DNA of 64,000 nucleotides from positions 124,001 through 188,000 of the forward strand of contig NZ_JRLV01000006.1 of the NCBI RefSeq assembly GCF_000769915.1, given 5' to 3'. Below the pieces are notes generated by a model. It saw only the letters and a program-made list of their open reading frames with translations, did not search any database and was not told the DNA's origin. This document shows, one piece after another, positions 25,696-33,822 of the stretch. This DNA is from Flavobacterium beibuense F44-8 (lineage in GTDB: Bacteria; Bacteroidota; Bacteroidia; Flavobacteriales; Flavobacteriaceae). The position numbers were made by a program, and so were the translations under genes. How positions within the stretch are numbered: the first letter of the stretch is position 1; each line of letters starts with the position of its first letter.

Positions 25696-25804
25696 AGCAT
25701 AGGTGTTACAAAACTGAAAACGAATAAGCAAATATCACAAACTAACACCATTCTATTAAATTATTCCTTATTTGGTATCTTTACGGGAATAACGAAATTA
25801 AAGT

Positions 25805-26539
25805 ATGAAAGATAATTTTTCCACTCAGGCGGGTTTGTATGCCCAGTTTCGTCCTTCTTATCCTAAAGAGATGATTGATTATGTAGTGTCGCAGGTTGCA
25901 GATAAAGAAATGGCACTTGATGTTGCCACCGGAAACGGACAGGTAGCCGGGGCATTGTCAAAGCATTTTAAAAAAGTCTTTGCTACTGATATTAGCCAAA
26001 AACAGCTGGATAATGCGGTTAAAAAAGAGAATATAGTTTACAGGGTGAGTGCTGCTGAAAATACAGATTTTGATGAAGATACTTTTGATTTGATAACTGT
26101 AGCTCAGGCAATTCACTGGTTTGATTTTGACGTGTTTTATAAAGAGATATATCGTATTCTAAAACCGAATGGGGTATTTGCTGTATTGGGTTACGGACTA
26201 CTTTACACCAATGCCGGTGCCGACAGGATACTACATGATTTTTATACTAATATAGTAGGTCCTTATTGGGATCCTGAACGTAAATATCTGGATGAAAACT
26301 ATACTACAATACCGTTTCCTTTTGAGGAGCAGGAAGTCCCTAAGTTTGTAAATGAATTTACATGGGAGTTTGAACAACTTATAGGGTACCTGGAAACATG
26401 GTCGGCAGTGCAGCATTATATAAAACAGCACAATTCCAATCCTGTCGACCTGATTAGGGAATCACTGCGAGAAGCCTGGCAAAAAGGGGATAAAAAAGTT
26501 TATTTTCCATTACTTTTGCGTATTGGTAAATTGGTTTAG
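25805..26539 (+). CDS. Class I SAM-dependent methyltransferase
   Basis: 244 residues. Motif I is ALDVATGNGQVAGAL (about 39-53), then motif II/III DLITVAQAIHWFD and motif IV-type ILKPNGVFAVLGYG. This is a Rossmann-fold methyltransferase of the methyltransferase-11 type, cytoplasmic; substrate unknown. It stands alone, with a weak TATCTTTA box near 25776. ruvX follows 44 bp later on the same strand. Confidence 0.85.
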   Translation: MKDNFSTQAGLYAQFRPSYPKEMIDYVVSQVADKEMALDVATGNGQVAGALSKHFKKVFATDISQKQLDNAVKKENIVYRVSAAENTDFDEDTFDLITVAQAIHWFDFDVFYKEIYRILKPNGVFAVLGYGLLYTNAGADRILHDFYTNIVGPYWDPERKYLDENYTTIPFPFEEQEVPKFVNEFTWEFEQLIGYLETWSAVQHYIKQHNSNPVDLIRESLREAWQKGDKKVYFPLLLRIGKLV

Positions 26540-26583
26540 CTTTTTGTGTAACCTGTAACCTGAAACTTTTAATTAAGAACAAA

Positions 26584-26997
26584 ATGAGAGTACTGGCAAT
26601 AGATTACGGACAAAAAAGAACAGGTATAGCAGTAACCGATGATATGCAGATAATAGCATCGGGTCTTACCACTGTAGATACTCCTAAATTACTAGACTTT
26701 TTAGCCGATTATTTCGCTAAAGAAAATGTAGGAAAAGTACTTATTGGGGAGCCAAAACAAATGAATAACGAACCATCACAAAGCGCACCTTTAATTAACG
26801 CTTTTGTGGAGAAATTTAAACTGCAATTTCCTGATATGGAATTAGAAAGGGTAGATGAACGTTTTACAAGTAAGATGGCCTTTCAAACCATGATAGACAG
26901 TGGGCTTAAAAAGAAACAAAGACAGAATAAAGCTTTAATTGATGAAATTTCTGCAACAATTTTGCTTCAGGATTATTTATCAAGAAAAAAAATATAA
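26584..26997 (+). CDS. ruvX: Putative pre-16S rRNA nuclease / Holliday junction resolvase-like RuvX (YqgF)
   Basis: 137 residues, the normal length of the family. The RNase H-like fold shows Asp in LAIDYGQKRTGIAVTD, Glu in VLIGEPKQM, the VDERFTS motif and the closing Asp in LIDEISATILLQDYL. Members process the 5' end of 16S rRNA precursor in E. coli. All expected catalytic acids are present. Confidence 0.93.
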   Translation: MRVLAIDYGQKRTGIAVTDDMQIIASGLTTVDTPKLLDFLADYFAKENVGKVLIGEPKQMNNEPSQSAPLINAFVEKFKLQFPDMELERVDERFTSKMAFQTMIDSGLKKKQRQNKALIDEISATILLQDYLSRKKI

Positions 26998-27077
26998 CTT
27001 TTTGTTGACATTTCGTAAAAATTAACTTTAACATAAGTATAGGGACGGTTTATGATAGTTTTTTGATAGTTAAAAAG

Positions 27078-27085
27078 TAACTTTG
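27078..27085 (+). promoter_or_regulatory. Promoter -7 box (TAACTTTG) of mqo
   Basis: An exact consensus match 19 bp before the ATG at 27105. A TTTG occurs about 16 bp upstream, closer than the usual spacing. Confidence 0.5.
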
Positions 27086-27104
27086 CACTTTCAAAATTTA
27101 CACA

Positions 27105-28613
27105 ATGTCCACTACTATACAGTACGAACCAGATGTGGTTCTTATTGGCGCTGGTATTATGAGCGCCACTTTAGGTATGTTCCTGAAGGAGCTTATGCCT
27201 GAAGTAAAGATTGATATTTATGAAAGGCTGGATGTGGCAGCTGCCGAAAGTTCTGATGCATGGAATAATGCGGGTACAGGGCACTCTGCTTTTTGTGAAC
27301 TAAATTATACTCCCGAGCTTCCCAATGGCTCTATAGAAACGGTAAAAGCTGTAAAGATTGCTGAATGGTTTGAAGTTTCAAAACAATTTTGGGCTTACCT
27401 TGTAGAGAAAAACCGTATTACTAACCCTGAAGATTTTGTGAGGAGTGTACCGCACATGAGTTTTGTTTGGGGTGAAGAGAATGTGGAGTACCTTAAAAAA
27501 CGTTTTGAGGCTTTACAGAAATTCCCACTTTTTAAAGGAATGGAATTCTCTACCGAAAGGGAAACCATCAAATCATGGATGCCTCTTGTTATGGAGGGTC
27601 GTGATGAGAAACAGCCTATTGCAGCAACCAATATGAAAATTGGTACCGATGTGAACTTTGGCGAACTAACACGCGATATGTTTGCATGGTTAGGCGAGCA
27701 GGAAGGGGTAAACCTATACTTCGGTCACGAAGTATCGAGTATGAGACGTTCAGGCCTTGGTAACGGAAAATGGAAACTTAAAATCAAAAACCTTGAAACG
27801 GGTAAAAAGTTCAGGCAGTACACGCCGTTCGTGTTTATCGGTGCCGGAGGAGGATCACTTCACCTGTTAGAGAAAGCAGGAATCCCTGAAGGTAACGGTT
27901 TTGGAGGTTTCCCTGTAAGCGGCCAATGGCTTAAATGCGTTAACGAAGAAGTTATTAAAAAGCACCAGGCTAAAGTATACGGTAAAGCATCGGTTGGAGC
28001 ACCGCCTATGTCGGTTCCTCACATCGATACCCGTATGATAAATGGTAAGAGAGAGCTGTTGTTCGGTCCTTATGCAGGTTTCAGTACTAAGTTCCTTAAA
28101 AACGGTTCTTATTTTGATTTGCCTACTTCTATCAAGGCAAATAATATTGGACCAATGCTTGCGGCAGGTTACCACAATATGTCGCTTACCAAATATCTTA
28201 TTGAGCAGGTAACACAATCTAAAGCCGATAGACTTGAAGCACTTAAAGAATATCTTCCGGATGCTAAGATGGAAGACTGGGTTCTTGAAACTGCCGGACA
28301 ACGTGTTCAGGTTATCAAGAAGGATGAGGAAAAAGGTGGAAAGCTTGAGTTTGGTACAGAGGTTATCAATAGTGCCGACGGATCTCTGGCAGTGCTTTTA
28401 GGAGCGTCTCCGGGAGCATCTACAGCAGTATCTATCATGCTGGATCTTATTCAGCGTTGTTTCCCTGAAAAAGTAGCTTCGCCGGAATGGCAGGCTAAAT
28501 TTAAGGAAATGATACCTTCTTTCGGGCAGCCGCTTAATGAGAACGAGGAGCTTCTTAAAGAAGTTAGAAAGCATTCTGAAAAGATGCTTGGTCTTGTAAG
28601 CTTAGAAGATTAA
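27105..28613 (+). CDS. mqo: Malate:quinone oxidoreductase
   Basis: 502 residues, full length. The FAD-binding start is PDVVLIGAGIMSATLGMFLK and the family motif is SDAWNNAGTGHSAFCELNY. Mid-protein SGQWLKCVN and the C-terminal GASPGASTAVSIM are also typical. It oxidises malate to oxaloacetate and passes electrons to quinone at the inner membrane, replacing NAD-dependent malate dehydrogenase in the citrate cycle. It is monocistronic and ends at a shared bidirectional terminator. Confidence 0.95.
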   Translation: MSTTIQYEPDVVLIGAGIMSATLGMFLKELMPEVKIDIYERLDVAAAESSDAWNNAGTGHSAFCELNYTPELPNGSIETVKAVKIAEWFEVSKQFWAYLVEKNRITNPEDFVRSVPHMSFVWGEENVEYLKKRFEALQKFPLFKGMEFSTERETIKSWMPLVMEGRDEKQPIAATNMKIGTDVNFGELTRDMFAWLGEQEGVNLYFGHEVSSMRRSGLGNGKWKLKIKNLETGKKFRQYTPFVFIGAGGGSLHLLEKAGIPEGNGFGGFPVSGQWLKCVNEEVIKKHQAKVYGKASVGAPPMSVPHIDTRMINGKRELLFGPYAGFSTKFLKNGSYFDLPTSIKANNIGPMLAAGYHNMSLTKYLIEQVTQSKADRLEALKEYLPDAKMEDWVLETAGQRVQVIKKDEEKGGKLEFGTEVINSADGSLAVLLGASPGASTAVSIMLDLIQRCFPEKVASPEWQAKFKEMIPSFGQPLNENEELLKEVRKHSEKMLGLVSLED

Positions 28614-28632
28614 TACAAAATAGTATATACAT

Positions 28633-28665
28633 AAAAAAATCCCCTGCATGGCAGGGGATTTTTTT
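28633..28665. terminator. Bidirectional terminator between mqo and the FUSC gene
   Basis: AAAAAAATCCCCTGC pairs with GCAGGGGATTTTTTT around a three-base loop. The right T tract overlaps the stop codon of the minus-strand FUSC gene. Confidence 0.88.
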
Positions 28666-30880
28666 ATTTGGTAAGTTCCAGTTGTTTTGTTGCGGTAAGT
28701 ATTTTTTCCGATAGTCCGTTAAGCCAAACCAACTGTTCAATTATCAGGTTGGCTTCCTCCATTTTTAAACGGAATTCATTTTCATCATCAGGTGTGCTTT
28801 CTTTCAGTTCACGTGCCCTTATATTTCTGAGCTCTGTAAAACGCATGGCCAGTTCTTCTTTATCAGAGCAGTAAGCCTGTGTTGAGGTCTCTGCGGAAAG
28901 CAATGCTGCCGAATGATCCAGATTTTTTATAACGGCATTAACTACTACATTAAAAGCTTCAGATGCTTTTGATGTTTTGTGCGATTGTATGTAAGTACCC
29001 AGCGATGCCAGTGACGATACCAGTGTATGGTTAAGTACCGCCAGTTTGTATACCTGTTGTACCTGTTTCTGTTTTGATTTGGGTTCCTGTATCATACGCT
29101 GGTAGGATGACATCAGGTTACCCAGCTCTACAAAGGCACTTTTACGAGCCAGTTTATAGGCGGTAGATACGCTTCCTTTTTCGTTATAGAAAAGAGATAT
29201 TTCGTTAAGGTAATTCCTGTTAGCCTCAATAGATTTTTTAATATATACCGGAAGGCTCAAGAACTCCCAGGCAGGCCACAGGAAATAATTGGCTGCAAAA
29301 GCCAGTATTCCACCAACGGCAGTATCGAATACCCTGTATTGTATTACCTCCCTAACATTTGGGGTAAGCATACCATACAGGAACACCACATATATGGTAA
29401 CAAAAGTGGCACCAATGCTGTAGTTGATAGATGTAAAGGCAAGCCCCAGTACCATAGCAGTAACGGCCAGTATGGCAATTATAGATGTGTTTTTTATAAC
29501 GCTTAACAATGCAAAGGCAATAACTGCACCGGCAACCGTACCTATAATACGCTGAAAGGAACGCTGCTTGGTAAGTCCGTAACCGGGACGCATAATCACG
29601 ATTATGGTAAGCAGTATCCAATAAGGGTTTTGCATCTGGAAAATAAGCCCTAAACCAAAACCTATTATCATGGTAACCGTTAGTCGTAACGAATGCCTGA
29701 AAATGGTAGACGATAAACTAAGGTTTTCTTTAAGTATCCTGAAAGGGTAATATTCGGGAGTTAAGAATTTTTGCAGGTCCTTATCCCTTTCCTTTAAATC
29801 CTTAAAGTTCATTGTGGTAGTAAAAGCCCTTTCAATAGTCTTGATCTTTTCTACCTGCTTCTCGGCATAATGCAGCATGTTTAAAAGCATCCATACTCCC
29901 TCGGAAGCTTCGGCTTCGCTAAGGGCATTACGGTAAGACTCTATGGCTCTTTGCACACTTTCCAAATCTTCAATAAGGTTGTGTTTGGAAATGTATTTTT
30001 TTCGGTTCTCTATACTTTTGGCAATCCTTTTAAGTGAGGCGCCTAAGTTATACGCCAGGTTTTGATACGTATCAAGAACCTTAGGATGGTCGCTAAATTT
30101 GTGCTGTAGCTTACTGTGGTCAAAAGAGGTAGAGAGTGCCAGTTCCAGTATGTCTACCATGGATATAAAAACCAACAGCATTTTACGGGTGCGGTTGGAA
30201 CTACCCGCTGTAGATCGGTTACGTATAAGTATTTCCCTTAAACTCTCGTGTATGGTGTTTAACTCCACCTGAAGGTGTAGCTGTTTCTCTACTATTTTCT
30301 CCCTGTCGGCATCTTTTTCCCAAAGGTTACCGCGCAGTTTCATGTACTTGGCGGTAAGTTTAAGGCATTCCACCATTTGAAGTTCGGTGTAGCGGTGCGG
30401 ACTAACAAGCTTAAATAGTACTGATATGGTAGTGTATATAAGTCCGCCGGCAAGTGATAGTGCTGTGTATATTGCAATGTCCCATCCGTCACGAAGATGC
30501 CCCGTGGCAAGTGCTATGGCAAGCAGTCCTGAAAACGATACCATCGTGGCTCTTTGCCCATAAACCGAAATCATGGAAAGGAAAAATACCATTACTATGG
30601 CAAACGGGTAAAAAAGCAATGGTACAGGGTGTAGCAGGTTTACCATAAGGGTACAGCCCGATACTATTAGGGTAGTGATAAGTAACCCTCTTACTTTGTG
30701 CTGCAGGTTACTGGGAATATCGGCAGGGTAGGTAAGAAAAGCGCCCAGTGCCACTGCGATACCATATTGAAAGTAACCCAGTTGCGTGAGTATAATAAGC
30801 GGCATTGCCGAAGCTATGGTTACTATAACTGCTTTAGTAAAATTGGTGCTGTCTGCAAAGCGTTTTAATCTCTCAATCAT
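28664..30880 (-). CDS. FUSC-family membrane protein (YccS/AaeB-like)
   Basis: I choose ATG 30880 (MIERLKRFADS); the farther frame start at 30901 lies inside the promoter box. The 738-residue protein has two clusters of membrane helices (about 15-160 and 400-530), each followed by a long helical cytoplasmic region, the FUSC/YccS architecture. Such proteins are related to the aromatic-acid efflux component AaeB and plant aluminium-activated channels. The YWILLTIIVIMRPGYGLTKQ segment is characteristic. Substrate unknown. Confidence 0.85.
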   Translation of the reverse strand: MIERLKRFADSTNFTKAVIVTIASAMPLIILTQLGYFQYGIAVALGAFLTYPADIPSNLQHKVRGLLITTLIVSGCTLMVNLLHPVPLLFYPFAIVMVFFLSMISVYGQRATMVSFSGLLAIALATGHLRDGWDIAIYTALSLAGGLIYTTISVLFKLVSPHRYTELQMVECLKLTAKYMKLRGNLWEKDADREKIVEKQLHLQVELNTIHESLREILIRNRSTAGSSNRTRKMLLVFISMVDILELALSTSFDHSKLQHKFSDHPKVLDTYQNLAYNLGASLKRIAKSIENRKKYISKHNLIEDLESVQRAIESYRNALSEAEASEGVWMLLNMLHYAEKQVEKIKTIERAFTTTMNFKDLKERDKDLQKFLTPEYYPFRILKENLSLSSTIFRHSLRLTVTMIIGFGLGLIFQMQNPYWILLTIIVIMRPGYGLTKQRSFQRIIGTVAGAVIAFALLSVIKNTSIIAILAVTAMVLGLAFTSINYSIGATFVTIYVVFLYGMLTPNVREVIQYRVFDTAVGGILAFAANYFLWPAWEFLSLPVYIKKSIEANRNYLNEISLFYNEKGSVSTAYKLARKSAFVELGNLMSSYQRMIQEPKSKQKQVQQVYKLAVLNHTLVSSLASLGTYIQSHKTSKASEAFNVVVNAVIKNLDHSAALLSAETSTQAYCSDKEELAMRFTELRNIRARELKESTPDDENEFRLKMEEANLIIEQLVWLNGLSEKILTATKQLELTK

Positions 30881-30898
30881 ACGTGTCCGAATGATGTG

Positions 30899-30906
30899 CA
30901 AAGTTA
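30899..30906 (-). promoter_or_regulatory. Promoter -7 box (TAACTTTG) of the FUSC gene
   Basis: An exact minus-strand match, 18 bp before ATG 30880. It fixes that ATG as the start. Confidence 0.55.
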
Positions 30907-31010
30907 CTAAATGCTTTAAAATTTATGTTTGTTTACGAGTTAATTCTCACAAAACTTTAGCATTTGGCATTATAAGGAGTTTATACAAAAAGAGTATCGT
31001 TTTTATTTAC

Positions 31011-31018
31011 TATTTTTG
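31011..31018 (+). promoter_or_regulatory. Promoter -7 box (TATTTTTG) of def
   Basis: An exact consensus match 29 bp before the ATG at 31048. Confidence 0.5.
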
Positions 31019-31047
31019 CGCTCAGCCCAAAATAAATTAAAATAGAT

Positions 31048-31635
31048 ATGATTTTACCGATTATAGGATATGGCGATCCGGTTTTAAGGAAAAAAGGAGA
31101 AGATATACCACAGGATTATCCAAACCTTAGCGAACTGGTAGCTAATATGTTTGAGACGATGTATAATGCTTATGGTGTAGGGCTTGCTGCACCACAAATA
31201 GGGCTTGCTGTTAGACTATTTATTATAGATACGAGTCCGTTTGCAGATGATGAGGAGCTTTCTAAAGAAGAGCAGGAGCAGTTAAGCGGTTTTAAAAAGG
31301 CGTTTATAAACCCTGTTATCACTAAGGAAGAAGGAGAAGAATGGGGCTTTAATGAAGGTTGCCTAAGTATACCGGATGTACGTGAAGACGTATACCGTAA
31401 AGAGAGAATAACAATTGAATACTATGATGAAAACTTTAATAAGCATACTGATGTGTATGACGGACTTATTGCAAGGGTGATTCAGCATGAGTATGACCAT
31501 ATAGAAGGTATATTATTTACAGACAGGATTTCTACGCTTAAAAAGAAGCTTATTAAGAAAAAACTGCAAAATATAATGGAAGGGAAAACAAGACCTGATT
31601 ATAAAATGAAATTTGTTGCCAAAAAAGGCAGATAA
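31048..31635 (+). CDS. def: Peptide deformylase
   Basis: 195 residues. All three motifs are present: GVGLAAPQIG (about 43-52), EGCLSIP (about 107-113) with the cysteine ligand, and QHEYDHIEG with the two histidine ligands and the catalytic glutamate. It removes the formyl group from new proteins in the cytoplasm. An acidic insertion (DDEELSKEEQEQ) after the first motif is usual in Bacteroidota forms. It is followed after 57 bp by the DUF5606 gene. Confidence 0.96.
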   Translation: MILPIIGYGDPVLRKKGEDIPQDYPNLSELVANMFETMYNAYGVGLAAPQIGLAVRLFIIDTSPFADDEELSKEEQEQLSGFKKAFINPVITKEEGEEWGFNEGCLSIPDVREDVYRKERITIEYYDENFNKHTDVYDGLIARVIQHEYDHIEGILFTDRISTLKKKLIKKKLQNIMEGKTRPDYKMKFVAKKGR

Positions 31636-31660
31636 TTTTTGTTTTTATAGCCAAAGATTA

Positions 31661-31672
31661 GATATTTGTCTC
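31661..31672 (+). promoter_or_regulatory. Promoter -7 region of the DUF5606 gene
   Basis: GATATTTGTCTC is identical to the -7 region of the LytTR cassette (6949-6960), but no ACAATTCATCCC-type half-site lies 67 bp upstream, so LytTR control is not indicated here. Confidence 0.4.
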
Positions 31673-31692
31673 CCTTAAAAAAAACAACAATA

Positions 31693-32136
31693 ATGAGCAT
31701 TCAGAAAATATTATCAATTTCAGGAAAACCGGGTTTATATGCCCTTAAATTACAAACCCGTACAGGGTTTGTTGCAGAGTCTTTAGTAGATGGTAAAAAA
31801 ATTACTGTAGGTTTAAGAAGTAATGTTAGCCTTTTATCTGAGATCTCTATTTATACGTATGACGGAGAAGTTCGCCTAAGCGAAGTATTCACAGCAATCG
31901 CTAAAAAAGAAGATAACGGTCCTGCTATTTCTCATAAAGAAAGCAACGATACGCTTACTGACTACTTTAGAGAAGTGCTTCCTGAGTTTGACGAAGACAG
32001 AGTATATGCTTCAGACATCAAAAAAATACTTAACTGGTATAACATGCTTCAGCCAAAAGGACTTGTTTCTAAAGATGAGCCTGCAGAAGGTGAAGAAGCT
32101 CCTGCTACCGAAGCTGAAGTTAAATCAGAGGAATAA
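31693..32136 (+). CDS. DUF5606 protein
   Basis: I start at ATG 31693 (MSIQKILSISGKPGLYAL); a TTG nine codons upstream overlaps the -7 region. The 147-residue protein opens with a small beta-barrel-like domain (LKLQTRTGFVAESLVDGKK ... VGLRSNVSLLSEISIY), then a helical part ending in an acidic Ala/Glu-rich tail. This is the DUF5606 pattern, conserved beside def and mazG in Flavobacteriia. Function unknown; cytoplasmic. A terminator follows the stop. Confidence 0.8.
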   Translation: MSIQKILSISGKPGLYALKLQTRTGFVAESLVDGKKITVGLRSNVSLLSEISIYTYDGEVRLSEVFTAIAKKEDNGPAISHKESNDTLTDYFREVLPEFDEDRVYASDIKKILNWYNMLQPKGLVSKDEPAEGEEAPATEAEVKSEE

Positions 32137-32160
32137 AAATTTATCTTACTTAATTAACTA

Positions 32161-32197
32161 ATCCTGTCGCTATCCCATACAGCGGCAGGATTTTTTA
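32161..32197 (+). terminator. Rho-independent terminator after the DUF5606 gene
   Basis: ATCCTGTCGCT pairs with AGCGGCAGGAT with one G-U pair, then TTTTTTATTTT. Confidence 0.8.
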
Positions 32198-32246
32198 TTT
32201 TACACGTATATAAAATATTGAATAGGTATAAACTCTTTTTATATTT

Positions 32247-32254
32247 TATCTTTG
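32247..32254 (+). promoter_or_regulatory. Promoter -7 box (TATCTTTG) of mazG
   Basis: An exact consensus match 17 bp before the ATG at 32272. Confidence 0.55.
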
Positions 32255-32271
32255 TTTAAAACATACTTCTT

Positions 32272-33045
32272 ATGAATACAAGACAGCAGCAATTAGAGGC
32301 TTTTAACAGGTTACTGGATATAATGGACGATTTAAGGGAAAAGTGCCCGTGGGACAGGAAACAAACCCTACAGAGTTTACGTCACTTAACCATTGAGGAA
32401 ACCTATGAGCTGGGTGATGCCATACTGGATAACGACCTGCAGGAAGTTAAAAAGGAACTGGGCGATATATTGCTGCACATTGTGTTTTATGCCAAAATAG
32501 GAAGCGAAACAAATGACTTTGATATAGCCGATGTGGCAAACGAAATTTGTGAAAAACTGATACACCGCCATCCGCATATTTATGGTGATGTAAAGGTGGA
32601 AAATGAAGAGGAAGTAAAACAAAACTGGGAAAAGCTTAAGCTTAAAGAGGGTAAAAAATCAGTGCTTGAAGGCGTACCTAAAAGTTTACCGGCACTTGTA
32701 AAAGCCAGCCGTATTCAGGATAAGGCAAAAGGAGTGGGGTTTGACTGGGAAGAGCCCGAACAGGTTTGGGAAAAGGTGCAGGAAGAGCTTCAGGAGCTGC
32801 ATGATGAGGTGCAGGGGAGCGATCAGGATAAAATTGAGTCAGAATTTGGTGATGTGCTGTTTTCCATGATTAATTACGCACGCTTTTTAAATGTAAACCC
32901 CGAAGATGCACTGGAGCGTACCAATAAAAAATTTATTAAACGTTTTACCTATCTGGAGAGTAAAGCAGGTGAAATGGGTAAATCACTTGCCGACATGACA
33001 CTAGCCGAAATGGATGTATTTTGGAATGAGGCTAAAAAACTATAG
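32272..33045 (+). CDS. mazG: Nucleoside triphosphate pyrophosphohydrolase MazG
   Basis: 257 residues with two MazG folds. The first has CPWDRKQTLQSLRHLTIEET and the EEXXD-type metal motif in VKKELGDILLH; the second has KIESEFGDVLFSMIN. It hydrolyses non-canonical or excess NTPs to NMPs, a house-cleaning role. Length matches full bacterial MazG. Its stop abuts the end of the opposite gene at 33046. Confidence 0.95.
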   Translation: MNTRQQQLEAFNRLLDIMDDLREKCPWDRKQTLQSLRHLTIEETYELGDAILDNDLQEVKKELGDILLHIVFYAKIGSETNDFDIADVANEICEKLIHRHPHIYGDVKVENEEEVKQNWEKLKLKEGKKSVLEGVPKSLPALVKASRIQDKAKGVGFDWEEPEQVWEKVQEELQELHDEVQGSDQDKIESEFGDVLFSMINYARFLNVNPEDALERTNKKFIKRFTYLESKAGEMGKSLADMTLAEMDVFWNEAKKL

Positions 33046-33756
33046 TCAGGCTAATGAAATACTTGGTTTAATTACTTCGCTACCCGATTGGCTTGTTATA
33101 GGGAATACAGAAAAACAAATTACCTTATCAACACCGTTAGTTTTTAGTATTTGTTTTATGGAGCTGAATTGTTTTTCATGCTGCTTTGTATAAATAAAAT
33201 ATACAGGATATGGACTGTTATTTATTGTTATTAATAAAGGGAACTTTATGTAATCATCTCCAAGCTTCATATACTTGTGTTCTTCGTGTTCTATAAGGGT
33301 ATAAGGATGATCTTTTTTAAAGGTTTGAAATTTAAGTATGGTTTCTTTAAAGTCCTTTTTAGTGTTGCCCGATATGGGTACCCTTATGTCTTTAAACCCA
33401 ACCTCCTGAATGTTTGTATAAAAATGTATGGTACTGTTGTTTTCAGTAGGGTAGGATTTGCTGTAATTGAATATTAGGCCTGATTCTTTTCTGTTGACTG
33501 ATTGTTTATTGTAAACAACCCTTCGGATAATAATTACGGGTATAATTACTAAAAACAGCAACAAGGCAATAATAAAACCGATAATAACAGCATATTGAGA
33601 CTTACCGCTAACACATTCTGAGTGAAAACTTTTCCAGTAAGACTTAAAGGAATTGTGATAAAGACTTAGACTTATTATTTTCGTTAAACTGGTAAGATTT
33701 ACTGCCAGATAGAAAGTAGTATAGGCAGCTGCTATTAAGATAAAGATAACCTGCAT
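33046..33756 (-). CDS. Membrane protein of unknown function
   Basis: I prefer the start at ATG 33756 (MQVIFILIAAAYTTFYLAV). The in-frame ATG at 33801 lies inside the stem of the DUF349 terminator and would give an artificial N-terminus. About 236 residues remain: two membrane helices (near 1-20 and 57-76) and a C-terminal soluble domain of about 155 residues, beta-rich, with no recognised family (EHKYMKLGDDYIKFPLLITI). It is convergent with mazG, with no bases between the two stops. Confidence 0.55.
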   Translation of the reverse strand: MQVIFILIAAAYTTFYLAVNLTSLTKIISLSLYHNSFKSYWKSFHSECVSGKSQYAVIIGFIIALLLFLVIIPVIIIRRVVYNKQSVNRKESGLIFNYSKSYPTENNSTIHFYTNIQEVGFKDIRVPISGNTKKDFKETILKFQTFKKDHPYTLIEHEEHKYMKLGDDYIKFPLLITINNSPYPVYFIYTKQHEKQFSSIKQILKTNGVDKVICFSVFPITSQSGSEVIKPSISLA

Positions 33757-33790
33757 AAATAAGGTGTGTATGGTTACGGCAAATATAAAT

Positions 33791-33821
33791 AAAAAAGCCA
33801 TCTCACTGAGATGGCTTTTTT
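33791..33821. terminator. Terminator after the DUF349 gene
   Basis: AAAAAAGCCATCT pairs with AGATGGCTTTTTT around a CACTG loop. It directly follows the stop at 33823 on the minus strand and works in both directions. Confidence 0.85.
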
Positions 33822-33822
33822 G

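Noticed and set aside
27867..28301. A 144-codon frame on the minus strand inside mqo
   Set aside because: It lies antisense to the strongly conserved malate:quinone oxidoreductase and has no recognisable domain or promoter.
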